Position numbers and translations under genes: made by a program. DNA of 64,000 nt from Spongilla lacustris. Its lineage: Eukaryota; Porifera; Demospongiae; Spongillida; Spongillidae. The notes under the pieces were generated by a model. The model was not told where the DNA came from. It was given only the letters and a program-made list of their open reading frames with translations, and did not search any database. The stretch spans positions 10,822,632 to 10,886,631 of the forward strand of contig OX442418.1 of assembly GCA_949361645.1 (NCBI GenBank), read 5' to 3'. This document shows, one piece after another, positions 23,394 through 34,502 of the stretch (positions are counted from its first letter, which is position 1; each line of letters starts with the position of its first letter).

Positions 23394-25006
23394 ATATATG
23401 GGACAGTATCCGCGAAACTTTCGTACGTTTTATAACATTATAAAACAATAGTGTTATAGCGTTTGAATCGCTATAGCTATATATCTTCCGAACGGTAAGC
23501 GTTATTGAAATTCTATTTTCAGCACTTCATACTACACCACTGATTTCTCTATGACAAAATACTTTTTGGAGTCTTGCAACGTTCGATACCCCACCGGGTT
23601 CAAACCCGCCATAACTTTCGATAGGAGCAATCAAATTGCGTCAACTTCGGTTGGTACCTATCCATTTGTTCCGTTCGTTAATTTTTATATGATCCGTTAC
23701 GGATATACAGTTGAACAAACTGCGTGCACTTTTTCCCGCTCGATGTCATGAGAAATGGTGTGAATGATTTCAGCAACATGTACAATTGAATATAGTACGT
23801 ATATACATGTAGGATCTTGCTTCAGTATCTGCCAAAAATATAGTGGCTTGAGGCTGCCATACACAACAAAGGCAGGAGTATATCTCACAACTGACATGTT
23901 CTCTCACAATAGGTTCTCTAACAACCACCTAGGGCATACATGTAACTAAAACCAATAGCAGCTAACCTAGTTTGAAAAAAAAAATGTCATTGAAAAGTAC
24001 GGATCTAATTTTCAATAAGTTAACTATTTCATGTATGGTTTGATAATACTCATTATATAATGTTAGACATATAATGTATAGATGAAATAAAAGCTGTTAA
24101 TTTGAAAGGTTCCAATGTGGATTTTTAATGCAATTTAGAATTCAGGTGGGGTTTTATTAACCATTATACTAATTGATATCATTAAAAAATGAGCAGCATA
24201 TCTTGTTTTTATGATAGATTACAATTGATTCATAGTTATAGGTTAATTTAAGATGAATAATGTAAGTTTACAATAAACCCTGAGGTGCTGATCACAGCTT
24301 TTTTTAAACTTGAAAACAATGTACATGTACATGTATATGCAGGTAAATATACTGTTTATATCCAGCGTTCGATACCCCACCGGGTACAAACCTGCCATAA
24401 CTTTCTGTAGGAATAATGAAATCGCTTCAAATTCGGTTTGTAGGTAGAGAGGTCCTTTACCTATCGATTTGTTCTGTTCGTTAATTTTTATGTCATCCGT
24501 CACGGAGATACAGTTGAACAAACTATGCGCACATTTCGCGCTCGATTCGCGCCAATGATTTGGACAAATAGCGTCCCGCTCGATGTATGGGGAGGCGGGG
24601 ATTATAACATCGGCGCGAATCAAGCGGGAAATCGTGCACGTAGTTTGTTCAACTGTATCTCCGTAACGCGCGGATGGCATAAAAATTAACGAACAGAGCA
24701 AATCGATAGGTAAAGGACCTCTCTACGTACGAACCGAATTTGAAGCGATTTCATTATTCCTACAGAAAGTTATGGCGGGTTTGAACCCGGTAGGGTATCG
24801 AACGTTGCAATACTGGTATGGAGCATATGCAAGGCCCTTAAAAATATCTTACCATAGAGAAATGGTATAGTATGAAGTGTTGAAAATAGGAAGTGAATAG
24901 CTTTAACGGTTCGGACGCTATCAATAGTGATTCAAACGTGAGGAAATTTTATAACATTTTATTTTAATCTCTAAGGTCCCTTTTTGAGGAGACTGTCCCA
25001 TATATA
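23394..25006. mobile_element. Inverted-repeat element (family S), 1.6 kb
   Basis: The left arm (23394 to about 23750) starts ATATATGGGACAGT; the right arm (24612-25006) is its reverse complement with divergence and ends ACTGTCCCATATAT. Both arms carry the stretch CGTTCGATACCCCACCGGG or its complement. An extra partial copy in direct orientation (24365-24553) sits next to the right arm, making a close palindrome. No coding capacity is seen. Related single arms lie at 25013-25046, 28095-28187 and 29645-29902. Confidence 0.65.
24365..24810. repeat. Close inverted repeat (foldback) inside the family S element
   Basis: 24365-24553 and 24612 to about 24807 are reverse complements with a spacer of about 58 bp. 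As single-stranded DNA or RNA the segment could form a hairpin of nearly 190 bp. Confidence 0.75.
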
Positions 25007-25037
25007 TACATGTATATATGGGACAGTTTCCGACAAA

Positions 25038-25046
25038 ATGAGCCCT
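25038..25046 (+). repeat. Target-site duplication, left (ATGAGCCCT)
   Basis: It is identical to 28086-28094, immediately outside the TIRs of the 3,039 bp element. Confidence 0.9.
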
Positions 25047-25674
25047 TAGTCTCGTACCCAGACCCTGACTACCACAGCTGCGGATGGATTACATCACCGC
25101 TACGTGGTAGAGGGTCTGGTCAAATGCCTAACAAAAGTCGTTCTGAGTCCGCCAGATTTTAGGCGTACAATCAGAATGCAGAGCACCCGTGACGTCACAT
25201 ATACGAGTGCTATATGTTACACAACGAAAAGTTTTCACGTCGGTACAGGCCCGTATATTATTTCATGTTGGTACATTATTGTAATACAACTTGGTACGGG
25301 GTCGGGAGGAATGACATATAGGTACAATGCAGTTTGTACAGTCAGGTACGATATGTAATTATAGTCTGATAATACTTGTTTACATCCTGTACCATTATAC
25401 TATGACATACTGCTCCCATCTGTTGACAAGTATGGACCAACTTGTACGGCACGTGACGTTGTACGCGCAATGGCCACAAATATTAAGAATGTAATGGCTG
25501 CAATATACTATAATCATGCAGCGATGTGAAACACTGAGAGTTAGTAAGTTATTGACTGGTTTCGCCATCACGGCTTGTAATTGTTGAGACTCTCTGTTAC
25601 TACACGATCTAAATGCTCACGCGCTTCAATCAAAATCGGAAAAATTCGGAAATTTCCGGTCACACAACAAGAAA

Positions 25675-27217
25675 ATGGAAGGCGGCAAGGTGTGTTTTGG
25701 AACAGGGTGCTTGCCTAAAGCCAGTTGTTGGAAACCGTTTCAATGTTTGTTTTTAGTGACATGTCAGAAAGGCTTTGACAAACAGTACAGACTGGATCGG
25801 CATTTTGAAAGTGCTACGCATCGATCTCTGGCGAAAAGCTTGGCAATCGTGGCACAACAGTTAAGCGTCGAATCCCCTGCTGAGGTATTTAAGTGAATCT
25901 ATTGTACAAAGTTTACACACTTATTTGTTCACATATAGGATGCCCTTGTACCCGATGATGATGTTACCGTAGAGCGTCTAGAAACGGCCATTTCTCCACA
26001 TCATTCCATAGAGACAGAGGACCGTCAGACAGATGTACAGTTGTTTGTGTGTGTGTTAGTGTTTTGTGTATTTCAGTGTTTGTGTGTATGTACACTGTTT
26101 TTGTGTTGTGTTTGTGTGTGCATGTGTGTGTATGTACAATGTTTTTGTGTTGTGTGTGCATGTGTGTGTATGTACAATGTTTTTGTGTTGTGTGTTCATG
26201 TGTGTGTGTTTGTGTATATATGTGTGTTGTATTTATGTTTATGTTGGTGTGAGTCTTTTAACTCTTCTGTGCGTCTAGACACAAAACATCTATGGAAAAA
26301 AGCAAGCTCCTAGTCGTGATATTGCTAACCACTTTGCTATTGTAAAACATCTACGCTACATTTGTGGCGGAGGACTGTTTAACAGCAATGAAAGGTTAGA
26401 CATCTGATATTTGTATCCATTCATTCAACTCCAGCTTTACACAGATGCAGTAAAGGTGTTAATGACCTTTATGATACACATGAAGTACAAGGTTTTTTAA
26501 CTCCATTCCAAGCAAGGTTTTGAATGCTGACAGAGATATTTATAAACCTGGAACAGCACGTATGGTGAGTTGTAAGCTATATGTATTGGATAGATTTTAT
26601 GTGTCTATAAATTTTTTATAGGCAACGTCCTACAATGGGAAACTAAGCCTTCTCAAGGTCCATGCTGCCGTAATTGATGGGACTATTGAAGAACTGCAAC
26701 AGCTCAAGACTTCCTATAGTGTCATCACACACGTGGGCAGTATGGATGACAACGTACAAGAGCACAGAGCGGTCATCTCCAACTGTTCCGAGCTTGTTCG
26801 TTCGGGAGATTATGTTGAATTGCACCCTACATTCTGTGAGGTAAAAATATTCTTTTTGTTATGATTTCATCTCTTATCCCAGTTCAAATATGGTCAGCTA
26901 CTGACAACAATCCAACTTAAGTCGGGTTGTACCCTTTGCCTGGTACAAGGTTTCTTGGCACTGCAGCTACCTAAGGGACAGCCACTCTTGAGTGAGTATG
27001 AATGTCCACTTTTCACCCTATCATGCTATTTTCTGTGGACAGCACAAGGATTCAGAAGGCAATTTCAATGGTCCATGAATGTGGAAACCACTGTACATTT
27101 GAAACGGCTGTAATTCTGAACACTGTAGAACAGGAGCAAGTGGCAGATACCAAGGGTGTGTTTGTACATGACTGGACACAGCTGCTCTATTGCCTTAATG
27201 TGTATTGTATTCTTTAA
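25675..27217 (+). CDS. Spliced gene of unknown function carried inside the transposon (338 aa predicted)
   Basis: Eight exons can be read with matching phases: 25675-25884, 25939-26034, 26279-26394, 26445-26484, 26517-26564, 26622-26840, 26883-26995 and 27043-27217. They total 1,017 nt, that is 338 residues plus TAA, with no internal stop. The N-terminal region has CQKGF-x5-L-x2-H-x5-H, the second half of a C2H2 zinc finger; the first Cys pair is not canonical. Residues about 70-100 are acidic. The remainder, with segments such as IANHFAIVKHLRYICGGG and KYGQLLTTIQLKSGC, matches nothing I recognise. The intron at 26485-26516 is only 32 bp, the weakest point of the model. The gene lies wholly between the TIRs. 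It is either the element's own protein or a captured host gene; no DDE or RNase H-like motif is evident to me. Confidence 0.55.
26041..26260 (+). repeat. TG-rich minisatellite inside an intron of the transposon gene
   Basis: Three copies of a unit of about 38 bp with GTATGTACAATGTTTTTGTG, plus TG-rich flanks. It fills the intron 26035-26278. Overlapping ORFs here are low-complexity artefacts. Confidence 0.85.
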
Positions 27218-27545
27218 AAGTTTATAACAACAGTCGCAATGAACTTTGTCATTGAATTAGAGTTACGGTATATTAAGTCCATATAAGGATTTCATCTGCT
27301 TGTGTACAGGTTGTTTACGGCCCTGTTGCAGGTTGTTACTGGGTCGCTACAAGTTGTTAGCTACAGCATATATCAGGGTTGGTACCTTTCTGGCGTGTAC
27401 CGAGTAGTTTTACACTGATCGTGTCGAGCCTGTAAACATCCTGTTGCAGGCTGTATACAACCCTGTACCGAGATCAAACTTATCGTTGTGTAATAAGTCA
27501 CATGGTTAAGTAATTGTTAGGGCGGTACTGTAGCTGTGTAACAGT

Positions 27546-27905
27546 GTTTCTCGCTTTAAACAAAGGTCCTATAAGTTTGTGGCAAGCTAAACGAAGGACA
27601 GGAGAGTGAGTTTTTAAAGGAGGAGCTTCGCCGCCATACTGACACTGTCTAAAAGCAAAAGGCTACAAACTCAACGCGGCAGTGTAGGAAACAGGTAGCG
27701 CTGGCAGCACGGGAGAAGCGTAACGGGCATGACTTTCCAATTCCCTTAAGTCGAGCGCGTGCGCTTCAACAAACAGTTTGTAGCTTAGTATGGCGGCGTA
27801 GATAGCTCAGCCATTTTACTCACTCTTCGGTTACTCGTGTGGTTCGTTTCTCTTGTCACACAACCTGATAGGACCTTTGTTAAAGCGAAATACTCAGTGC
27901 CGTGT
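27546..27905. repeat. Imperfect inverted repeat nested in the 3,039 bp element
   Basis: The left arm contains TTTCTCGCTTTAAACAAAGG (27547 on). The right arm is the complement of TTTCGCTTTAACAAAGGTCC (27870-27890), with weaker similarity inward to about 75 bp (GAGAGTGAGT). It may be a small non-autonomous element; no target duplication was found. Confidence 0.5.
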
Positions 27906-28085
27906 CTCTACCGGTTAGTTAACCATGTAATTTATTAACATATTGCACTACCTATATGACGTCACGGGTGCTCTGTATTTGCGTCCGTAGAACGACTTTT
28001 GTTAGGCATTTGACCAGACCCTCTACACGTAGCGGTGATGTAATCCATCCGCAGCTGTGGTAGTCAGGGTCTGGGTACGAAACTA

Positions 28086-28094
28086 ATGAGCCCT
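28086..28094 (+). repeat. Target-site duplication, right (ATGAGCCCT)
   Basis: It is identical to 25038-25046. Removing the element and one copy rejoins the interrupted family S arm. Confidence 0.9.
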
Positions 28095-28191
28095 CGTATA
28101 AGTATATAAAATCTTATAAAATACCTTTACGTTTAAATAGCTATAACTTCCCAACGGTTAAAGCTATCGACATCCTATTTTCAACACTTAA

Positions 28192-29640
28192 TCATAGATT
28201 GACGGATCGTGACTTAAGTCATTAATTAGTGACTTAAGTCACTGAACTTTTGGAACGATAAAACACTCGAATTGGTGACGCCAGTGCGTTTTTTTTTTAA
28301 TTGTGCACGTACTGTGTGGCATGCAGCTTTAAACTATTCTAAAATGGTTGTATTTTAAGCCAGAGGAGCGTAGCAAACAGGGCAGCTTGTATCGCTGTTT
28401 GGCGGCAAACATTACAAAATACGCCCCTTTTTTGTGTTCAAACCGCGATGCCTTTCCTTGTTGGCTATCGTGTCACATGCAATGCAGCTAAGGTATTAGG
28501 CAACAAACATGCAAAGCAGAGGTATGGAAGGCTTTTTAACGAAACAAAACTCCTTGGGGGTGTACAGAGAATTAACGGTAAAGGGTGTAGTTTAAAATGC
28601 ATCATTTATTTTAATGAAGTCGCTACTTTGAAGGCGTTTTCCGCACGCAGCATTAGGCGGCACAGCACTGCAGCAGGCGGCAATGCTGAAGCATCCATTC
28701 CCACAGCCATTTCTATAGCAAATAGTTCCCCAAATCCGGCGATTGAAGAACCACATGAGCAAGAAAGCGATGACGTCGGTGATGGCAGTATAGTTTATCT
28801 TGTCATGGCGTATAATGGAAGGCCAAGTAGATGGCATTGTTGAAGGCTGGAGATCCTCACCTCAGTTTGATACACACATTTTGTGGGGTAATGATGTAGA
28901 AGAGGTACACAGGACTACTGGAAACTGTCTTTCCATTACAAATGCATGCTGCCAGATGTGATTTCAAGACCGATTGCCTGTAGGATGCCCTAAGGCCACT
29001 GAATACTTATTGGTTTGATCATGAGAGCTGCAAATAGGTATCATATTTTGGACGATGCGTACTCTCTGTTCAAATGGTTTCACCCAGATTCACAGAAGCA
29101 GTTGCTGAATGAGCTTTACTTATATACATCAGTGCAAGTACCAATAAACGTAAACCTACTCACGCTTAGCAACAGGATGATAACATGAAACATTTCCACA
29201 CAACATTGCCCCATTGTGCCTGCATCCATTGTATGACAAAAACTCTGCTACTTGTGTAGCTACCAATGCTAGTAGAGCTTGCAGTGTACATGTATGCAAA
29301 AGCCTGTGCAAGAAGTATTGTAGTGTGTGCTCTGAAATGGAAAATGACAACATTGTTGCCTTATGTGGGCTGAAGTCTAAGCAAGGAAGTGCCTGATAGT
29401 AAAGCATATATATAACCAGTGATATACCATGCCTTTGTACACGCAAGCATGCATATTCCGAATACATCATCTGTAGCTTAAATGAAATTCATTTATGTGA
29501 ACCTGTTGTTATCTGTATTAACAATCAACCACATGTAAAGAATTTGTTTGAATAGCTAGGTATAAATCTCATTTCACCGTATCCCAGGGTAGTGACTTAA
29601 GTCACTGACTTAAGTCACTCCCGTTTCAGTCAATCTATGA
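28192..29640. mobile_element. 1,449 bp element flanked by TTAA
   Basis: The ends TCATAGATTGAC (28192-28203) and its complement (29629-29640) are perfect 12 bp inverted repeats, flanked by TTAA at 28188-28191 and 29641-29644. Each end also has two subterminal copies of the palindrome TGACTTAAGTCA. TTAA duplication is known for piggyBac and Kolobok elements. Internal ORFs (28448-28843 +, and a Cys-rich one at 29214-29396 +) show no definite transposase; the Cys-rich piece could be a decayed tail. Interrupted frames suggest a non-autonomous or degenerate copy. Confidence 0.7.
28448..28843 (+). CDS. Unidentified 131-codon ORF inside the TTAA element
   Basis: It opens with an ATG and runs 131 codons: a basic N-terminal half (about 75 residues with R-Y-G-R, K-C-I-I-Y-F) and a Ser/Glu-rich C-terminal half. 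I do not recognise a domain. Position between the TTAA ends suggests that it is the remains of the element's protein. Confidence 0.3.
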   Translation: MPFLVGYRVTCNAAKVLGNKHAKQRYGRLFNETKLLGGVQRINGKGCSLKCIIYFNEVATLKAFSARSIRRHSTAAGGNAEASIPTAISIANSSPNPAIEEPHEQESDDVGDGSIVYLVMAYNGRPSRWHC

Positions 29641-29902
29641 TTAATATTATACCATTTCTCTATAGTAAAATATACAATTTGGAACCTTTCACTTACTCCG
29701 TACCAGTATTGCAACGTTCGATACCCCACTGGGTTCAAACCCGCCATAACTTTTGGTAGGAGTAATCAATTCGCTTCAAATTCGGTTTGTAAATAGAGAG
29801 GTCGTATACCTATCGATTTGTTCTGTTCGTTAATTTTTATATCATGCGTTACTGAGATACAGCGGCGCAAAATTAGTACAAGTTTCCCGCTCGAATCGCG
29901 CC

Positions 29903-31536
29903 GTTGTACGTGCGTGAACTGCTTCCATACCAAAGTACATGAATATGCAACAACTTCCTGTGGGCTGAGACTTTGATAACTTATAGCCACACCTCTACTG
30001 CGCTAGCTGGGTAAGTATTTTTTTAAATCTATCGTTTCTGTCACAGTTGTTATTCGTTATCTTCTGTGTATAGATAAACGATGCGGCGAGATCCACTGAA
30101 GACAACAAGCTCGTAAGAGTTTCAATCTGCGGACGAGTTCGAGCGGTACGGATACGACGGTCGATATTCGACGAGGATGGGGATGTTGAGAACGGTAGTG
30201 ATGGCGGTCATACCACTGACGATGGCGGTTGTAGGGAGTAAACAGCCGCTAAATCACTAAAAGAGCCAATAGCCCCACCCCCACGTATGGGGCTTCACTA
30301 CATTACAAGTCCAGACAGCAGCCCAGCATAACCAACTGATGCCATGCAGAGCTACCAACCCGCACTACTATGGAACCACCCGCCCAATCAGACCCTACAC
30401 ATGAACCACCATTTAACCAATGGGGTCAGCCTCCACAATACCAGTGGAGACACTACACACCCTCTCGCTACAAATGGAGTTGGCAGCCCCCACAATTCAG
30501 GGAAGCCGTTAACTACATGTGCATGTACCAAGGGAAGCCACACATGCCCCCTCCCAATACTACCAGTGGAACTATTAGCCCTCACTGCAAATGGGCTTAC
30601 ATGTATATGTAGCAGATCCCCTGGGTCCAGCCCCCTCCCCGCACCCACTATTTATCGTTCACTGCAAGTTCAAGGGACCAATGAAACCATTAGCCCTCAC
30701 TGCAGGTGCCCGACACACTGGGCCATGGCCCTCCTGCCCAATACCTGTCCTTCACTGCACGTAGAGTCAACGCTGGACCCAGGGACCAATGGGGCCAGCT
30801 CCCATGACTATTGATGGATGCAAGTGAATAGCCCCACACTGCATGTCCGGTTAAGCACCAGCACGCGCGGTGCCATTACATATGGAGTTATCAGACTGCC
30901 AGCAAGAGAGCAAACAGCTGCCAATCATCCCATGGTCAATGGGGTCCCCCAGAATAATCATACTGGTGGAGATTCATACCACAAGTGCCTCACACACTGG
31001 GACCAGCCCACACGGCCCTCCTACCCACTACCTGTCCTTCACTGCATGCACGTAAAGTCAACCGCCCAGGGTTAGTTCCCTCACTGTATGTGAATATGTA
31101 ACATTGATGCAGTTGATCTTAATAGCCCCACACTACACATCCAGTTAGCACCAACGGAGCCATTACATATGGAGTTATCAGACTACCAGCAATGGAGCAA
31201 CCAGCTTCCAAACACCCCAGGGTCATTAGGGGCCCTCAGAAAAATCATGCTGGTGGAGACTCATGCACAAAACAAGTGCCTCACACACTGGGACCAGCCC
31301 GTACGGCCCTCCTGCCCACTACCTGTCCTTCACTGCATCTAGAGTTAACACCAATAAAGCCATTGCAGATGGAGTTATCAGACTACCAGCACGGGAGCAA
31401 ACAGCTGCCAAACACCTCAAGGTCATTGGTCCCTCACTCTTAGAATAATCATGCTGGTGGTGGAGACTCACACTAAAAGTGTCTCACACACTGGGACCAG
31501 CCCGTACAGCCCTCCTGCCCACTACCTGCATGTTCT
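29903..31536. repeat. Gene-free tract with degenerate 200-300 bp tandem repeats
   Basis: 29903-30300 shows nothing certain. From about 30700 to 31536 the phrase CACACACTGGGACCAGCCC recurs (at about 30712 degenerate, 30991, 31287 and 31485), each time followed by CCTCCTGCCCAC and CTTCACTGCAT-like sequence, together with GGAGTTATCAGACT. ORFs here shift frame between copies and are not convincing genes. The tract abuts the broken 3' end of the TRIM gene. Confidence 0.65.
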
Positions 31537-33188
31537 TCACAATGGGGTTGTCAGCTTCTGTACACGATGGTTGCCACTGTCAGCAACATACAACACATCT
31601 CCCTTGATGGATATACCAAGTGGTATACTGAACTGAACATCACCACTTCCACGACTACCTATGGTATTCTTCAGTTGACCTGTTTGATCAAGCACATAAA
31701 TGCAGCTAGCAAAGCTCCCTACATAGATGTCTCCATTGTCATGAATAGCAACACATACCGGATTACTGATCACTTGTTGGGCATGACATAATGTGAGTTT
31801 GTCAAGTCTCACATCAAGGTCACGAGGGCTGTTCTGTACATGTTGACCATCCATTGTGATGACCAGCTGGTGAGGACCAGCAGTCTGAGGGGTGAGGGTG
31901 ATGGCGTAGGTACCATCCCTGTGGTCCTCCACCTCTCCATGCACAACTGCTCCACTATGAGCCTTGGACCTCATCTCACCCTTAACCTGTACACCACCAA
32001 GTGGGTACCCCTCCCCCTCTGTGGTCTTGCTCTCTACCTTAACATAAAACCTAGTCCCCACTGATGTGTATGTCCATGTGCTTGAAGATGGAGACAACTC
32101 TGATACATGATATACATCACCAAATTTGGACATCTCTCTTACAAGATCATCTGTTTGCACAGACACAGCTATGTGGCTGTATTGATTTGGAGTGAGGGAC
32201 ATGGTCTGGATCCTCTTGAGGGTGGCCTGCAGTTCAGTGGGTATAAGTCCTCCAAGAGCTACCACCTCATGGTCAGTGTGGGTCTGGAGGATGTGGGAGG
32301 CCACCTCAGTGTAGCCTCAACTATCTTCTCAAACTGTTCCTTCTGGAGGGTCAGAGCAGTTGTCTTGGACAGTAAAATGGCCTCCACCTCTGATAATAGT
32401 GTCTTTTTCCTTTCCTCTAATGTATGCTGGAGTACTTCAAAGGCTTGGCTAATGGCTAAGATAGCATTGCTTTTGGAGATCTCCACTTGTTCTATTATCT
32501 TGTCATTTTCATCAATGGCTCCAGTCAGCTTTGTCACAAGCATTGGTGCCTCTCCAAGTGTCTCTTTGATTTCCATTTTATGGGTCTTTGCAATAGTGGA
32601 CATTTCAGCCAAACCATGGTCCTTGTGGGCAGCTGTGGTGCAGTCTCTACATACCAAGCAGTTGCAGTTCGTACAATAAAGGTCCAGTTTATTGCCTTCA
32701 TGATATGGCTGAGAGCAGTGGTGGTCTCTTGGCTTCATGGTGGTCTGCAGTTGTTTGGCTCCCTCCTGATCCAGTCCAACCATATTGTGTTTGGACAGTT
32801 GGCGATGACGTTTGTCGTGGTCATGACATAGCTGACATAAAAACTGACAACATGTACAACAGAACACCACTGCAGGACCCCTACTTCCATCTATACATTC
32901 GTCACAACACAGCTCACTGTTGCTGACAATCTTAGACATGTACCCAGCTACCTCTACTTCAAATCCAAGATGGAGGTTCTGAGGGAGAACACTGGCCCCT
33001 CCCACTGGAATACTCATGTTTCGTTCACAGGTGGGACATTTGAACACTTTTTGGGAACCACTTTTCTCCATCTCATGATGGAGACATTGTTGACAGAAGG
33101 AGTGCAGACATGGTAGAATTCTTGGATCATTGTAGGGCTTGGAGCACACACCACAAATAGTGTATGAAAATGGTTCCTTCATAACCAT
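31537..33188 (-). pseudogene. TRIM-type RING/B-box/coiled-coil/filamin/NHL gene, frameshifted and 3'-truncated
   Basis: On the - strand the ATG at 33188 starts a protein with a RING finger (CGVCSKPYNDPR, LPCLHSFCQQC, CPTC), two B-boxes (CDEC...CHDHDKRH; CSQPYHEG...CRDC...HKDH), a coiled coil, a filamin-type Ig repeat and the first NHL repeats. These proteins are generally E3 ubiquitin ligases. Compared with the paralogue at 60759-62919, about 10 nt are missing near 32314, which shifts the frame; the filamin/NHL part continues in another frame to TGA at 31537. Only about two of six NHL repeats remain before sequence turns into unrelated repeats. No introns are visible in the coding part. A sequence error could explain the frameshift but not the truncation. 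Confidence 0.85.
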
Positions 33189-34502
33189 ACTGTAGATGTA
33201 GGAGATTAACTATTAACCCACAGAGCCTTGGCGACATGGTTGCAATAATTACAACAGTTTGATAACCAGTTATTTTAAATTACTAATCTAGATATACCTT
33301 ATGATTTAAACAATTATAAGTGTGCTTTGCTACATCTACTAATAGTAGACGACGGTTTTCCTTAATTCACATGTGAACCGGCTTAGAAATAAATTGTTCC
33401 ATATCATATCATAGGTCTTCCTAACTCACAAAGGAACATGTACATGTAGCTCCCCAGCCTGGATCCAAGAGCCCTACCATTGCCACTCAGTGTTCTGTAT
33501 ATTATGTTATTACTATACTACTGTTAATTAGAATTAGTGGGCGTGGGCGCAATGATCAACAGCACCGAAGTTACTTAGGTCACAAAAGGGTCGTACAGTA
33601 CACTAATCTCGGCCCGATCCTAAAAGACCTTGTATTATGTTAAATGACCGAACCGCAAAACCTTTTGTTTTGTAGGACAAATGGACGTGCCGTTTGCGGT
33701 TACGCAAGGATCTAAGAATGCACTGCTGTATCTACATTGTATACATCCGATTCTAGCCCAGTTTCTCTCTTAACAAGTATGCTATTTTAGTACACATGTA
33801 CTTACCTGCTCCTAAACTCCGCTGTCTCCATGCGCTTGGCCTCGTACACAGTAACACAGCCAGAAGTGTTTTCTTGTCTCAAACCTGTGCCCAATGTTGA
33901 ATCAGACTGTTTACCAGACCTTTGTAGACTTGGTGGGAACCTTTGGTTCAGATATAATATGAAAAATGGAGTTTGAATCAACGCAGTATCCGATGAAGAC
34001 CGGAACGCATTTACGTATGTTTACCGCGTTCCCAGCCCTAAATGTGCCTGCAATGAACAAACTGGATTCGCTAACTAGCCAAAGATTAACCGGCCGGCCG
34101 GGCAGATCTACATGTACAGTGCATAAAATGCTAGTGGCTGATAAATTTTTTTTGCATCACTTTTACATTTGAGTGGACTTTTTAACAACATGGTTTGGGA
34201 TATCCAAAATCTAATTACAGAATATTGTTTATGCATCATCTGGCATTAAAAGTACACTTGTAGGACCATATATGCCACCATTTTCCCCAAGGCAACAATA
34301 TACTGGAGGCGGAGGTGAGAAAGCACAGACCCATTGGGCAAGTGTTCTGAGTCACAACTCATTCTCCCACCTTGCTTCCTGCATTACCCCTACCTCCCCC
34401 TGCCACAGGACTGAAATCTATATGACAGGATTAATTCCGCCCTTGTTCAAACCACTGATTCCCACTGAGGGAATCTAGTCCTATGGAGCAAGGGGGCCCC
34501 TC
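33189..34502. other. Intergenic stretch
   Basis: It contains the upstream region of the - strand TRIM gene. An AG before 33188 resembles the intron acceptor just upstream of the paralogue's ATG, so a 5' UTR intron is possible. I see no other gene. Near 34503 the RhoGAP exon breaks off into unrelated sequence. Confidence 0.5.

Larger units (their letters stand above)
25047..28085 (+). mobile_element. 3,039 bp DNA transposon with 9 bp target duplication and long TIRs
   Basis: Terminal inverted repeats start TAGTCTCGTACCCAGACCC (25047) and, on the other strand from 28085, TAGTTTCGTACCCAGACCC. They remain similar for about 150 bp, except for an internal length difference around 25144-25180. A perfect 9 bp duplication, ATGAGCCCT, flanks it at 25038-25046 and 28086-28094. 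TIRs of this length with 9 bp duplications are typical of Mutator-like elements, and Merlin makes 8-9 bp duplications; the superfamily is not proven. It contains one spliced gene (25675-27217), no transposase that I recognise, and a smaller inverted repeat (27546-27905). Confidence 0.85.
25013..29902 (+). mobile_element. Second family S arm, split by two later insertions
   Basis: Reading 25013-25046, 28095-28187 and 29645-29902 in order gives one collinear copy of the family S arm (compare 23394-23750), from GGGACAGT through TATAACTTCC and CGTTCGATACCCC to CGCGCC. The two interruptions are the elements at 25047-28085 (9 bp target duplication) and 28192-29640 (TTAA duplication). Confidence 0.75.

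Noticed and set aside
25000..25030. Perfect palindrome at the junction of two family S arms (ACTGTCCC ... GGGACAGT)
   Set aside because: It is palindromic only because two copies meet end to end; the centre is offset by two bases, so it is not a separate element.
26041..26313. Cys/Val-rich ORFs 26041-26313 and their antisense partner
   Set aside because: They are translations of a TG-rich minisatellite within an intron.
30344..30814. 156-codon ORF rich in His, Asn and Pro
   Set aside because: It lies in degenerate repeats, has overlapping ORFs in two other frames and shows no domain.
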